From assembly GCF_009828025.1 (NCBI RefSeq), contig NZ_WTYA01000008.1:1-64000 (forward strand): a stretch of DNA of 64,000 bases, given 5' to 3'. The notes beneath the pieces were generated by a model. The model saw only the letters and a list, made by a program, of their open reading frames with translations, did no database searches and was not told where the DNA came from. The translations under genes and the position numbers were made by a program. Each line of letters begins with the position of its first letter. The stretch's first letter is position 1. Origin of the DNA: Qipengyuania algicida. Lineage in GTDB: Bacteria > Pseudomonadota > Alphaproteobacteria > Sphingomonadales > Sphingomonadaceae. Shown piece by piece: positions 63,963-64,000 of the stretch.

Positions 63963-64000
63963 GCTCTCTCCACACGCGCTATCGCGCCGCAAGAGAGACA

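Noticed and set aside
1-64000. CRISPR arrays, rRNA genes and intact tRNA genes
   Set aside because: No regularly spaced repeats, no rRNA-like stretch and no complete tRNA cloverleaf were seen; only the tRNA-Gly 3' fragment is present.

Overview
The window looks like chromosomal DNA of a high-GC alphaproteobacterium. The core gene set suggests Sphingomonadales, probably an Erythrobacteraceae-type genome: a PutA without a DNA-binding domain, malate synthase G, NodT-type outer-membrane factors, a PabB-PabC fusion, a DUF853 ATPase, and S9 and M24 peptidases. This taxonomic call is inference; there is no rRNA or other strong marker here.

Positions 1 to about 21,211 read as the right part of an integrated genomic island. 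It is visibly less GC-rich than the rest and starts with the tail of an IS3-family element that has cut off the end of a lysR gene. It ends with a tyrosine integrase beside a 45-bp copy of the 3' part of a tRNA-Gly(GCC) gene, the usual scar of integration into a tRNA. The left end of the island lies outside the window. The cargo has three blocks. (a) Two operons face away from each other across a 46-bp inverted repeat: leftward a LOG-family protein and a beta-CASP metallo-beta-lactamase; rightward a TetR regulator, a tiny membrane protein, a YbhG/F/S/R-like export system with its own outer-membrane channel, and a patatin-like lipoprotein, nearly all joined by 1-4 base overlaps. (b) A nitric-oxide defence block: nsrR facing a truncated globin, a YeaR-like DUF1971 protein, flavohaemoglobin and an HPP membrane protein. 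(c) Two large genes behind the integrase, one with a DUF4365 nuclease-like domain plus TPR repeats and one CoiA-like with a zinc cluster, a nuclease-like core and a coiled coil. These two are the best candidates for an undescribed defence system.

From 21.2 kb on the window is GC-rich core genome with dense, ordinary housekeeping genes. 21-31 kb holds central metabolism: FMN reductase, malate synthase G, DoxX, dCTP deaminase, PutA, GlpD and MTA phosphorylase. 31-42 kb holds a thioesterase, an S9 oligopeptidase facing an M24 aminopeptidase P, VOC and cupin proteins, an EF-hand protein with a two-component system, and an M1 aminopeptidase. 42-54 kb holds a DUF853 ATPase, PabBC, RluA, ArfB, L33, LolA, alkaline phosphatase, exonuclease III, RibA, a Sel1 protein, an RHH/SPFH pair and TerC. 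54-64 kb holds RecQ, two small lipoproteins, a four-gene acyl-CoA catabolic operon, PPK2, phenylalanine hydroxylase, a small lipoprotein and a GlsB/YeaQ membrane protein.

There is no rRNA, intact tRNA or CRISPR array, and no gene-free stretch above 300 bases. The largest gaps (11,697-11,984; 20,991-21,265; 53,228-53,520) hold hairpins or repeats described below.
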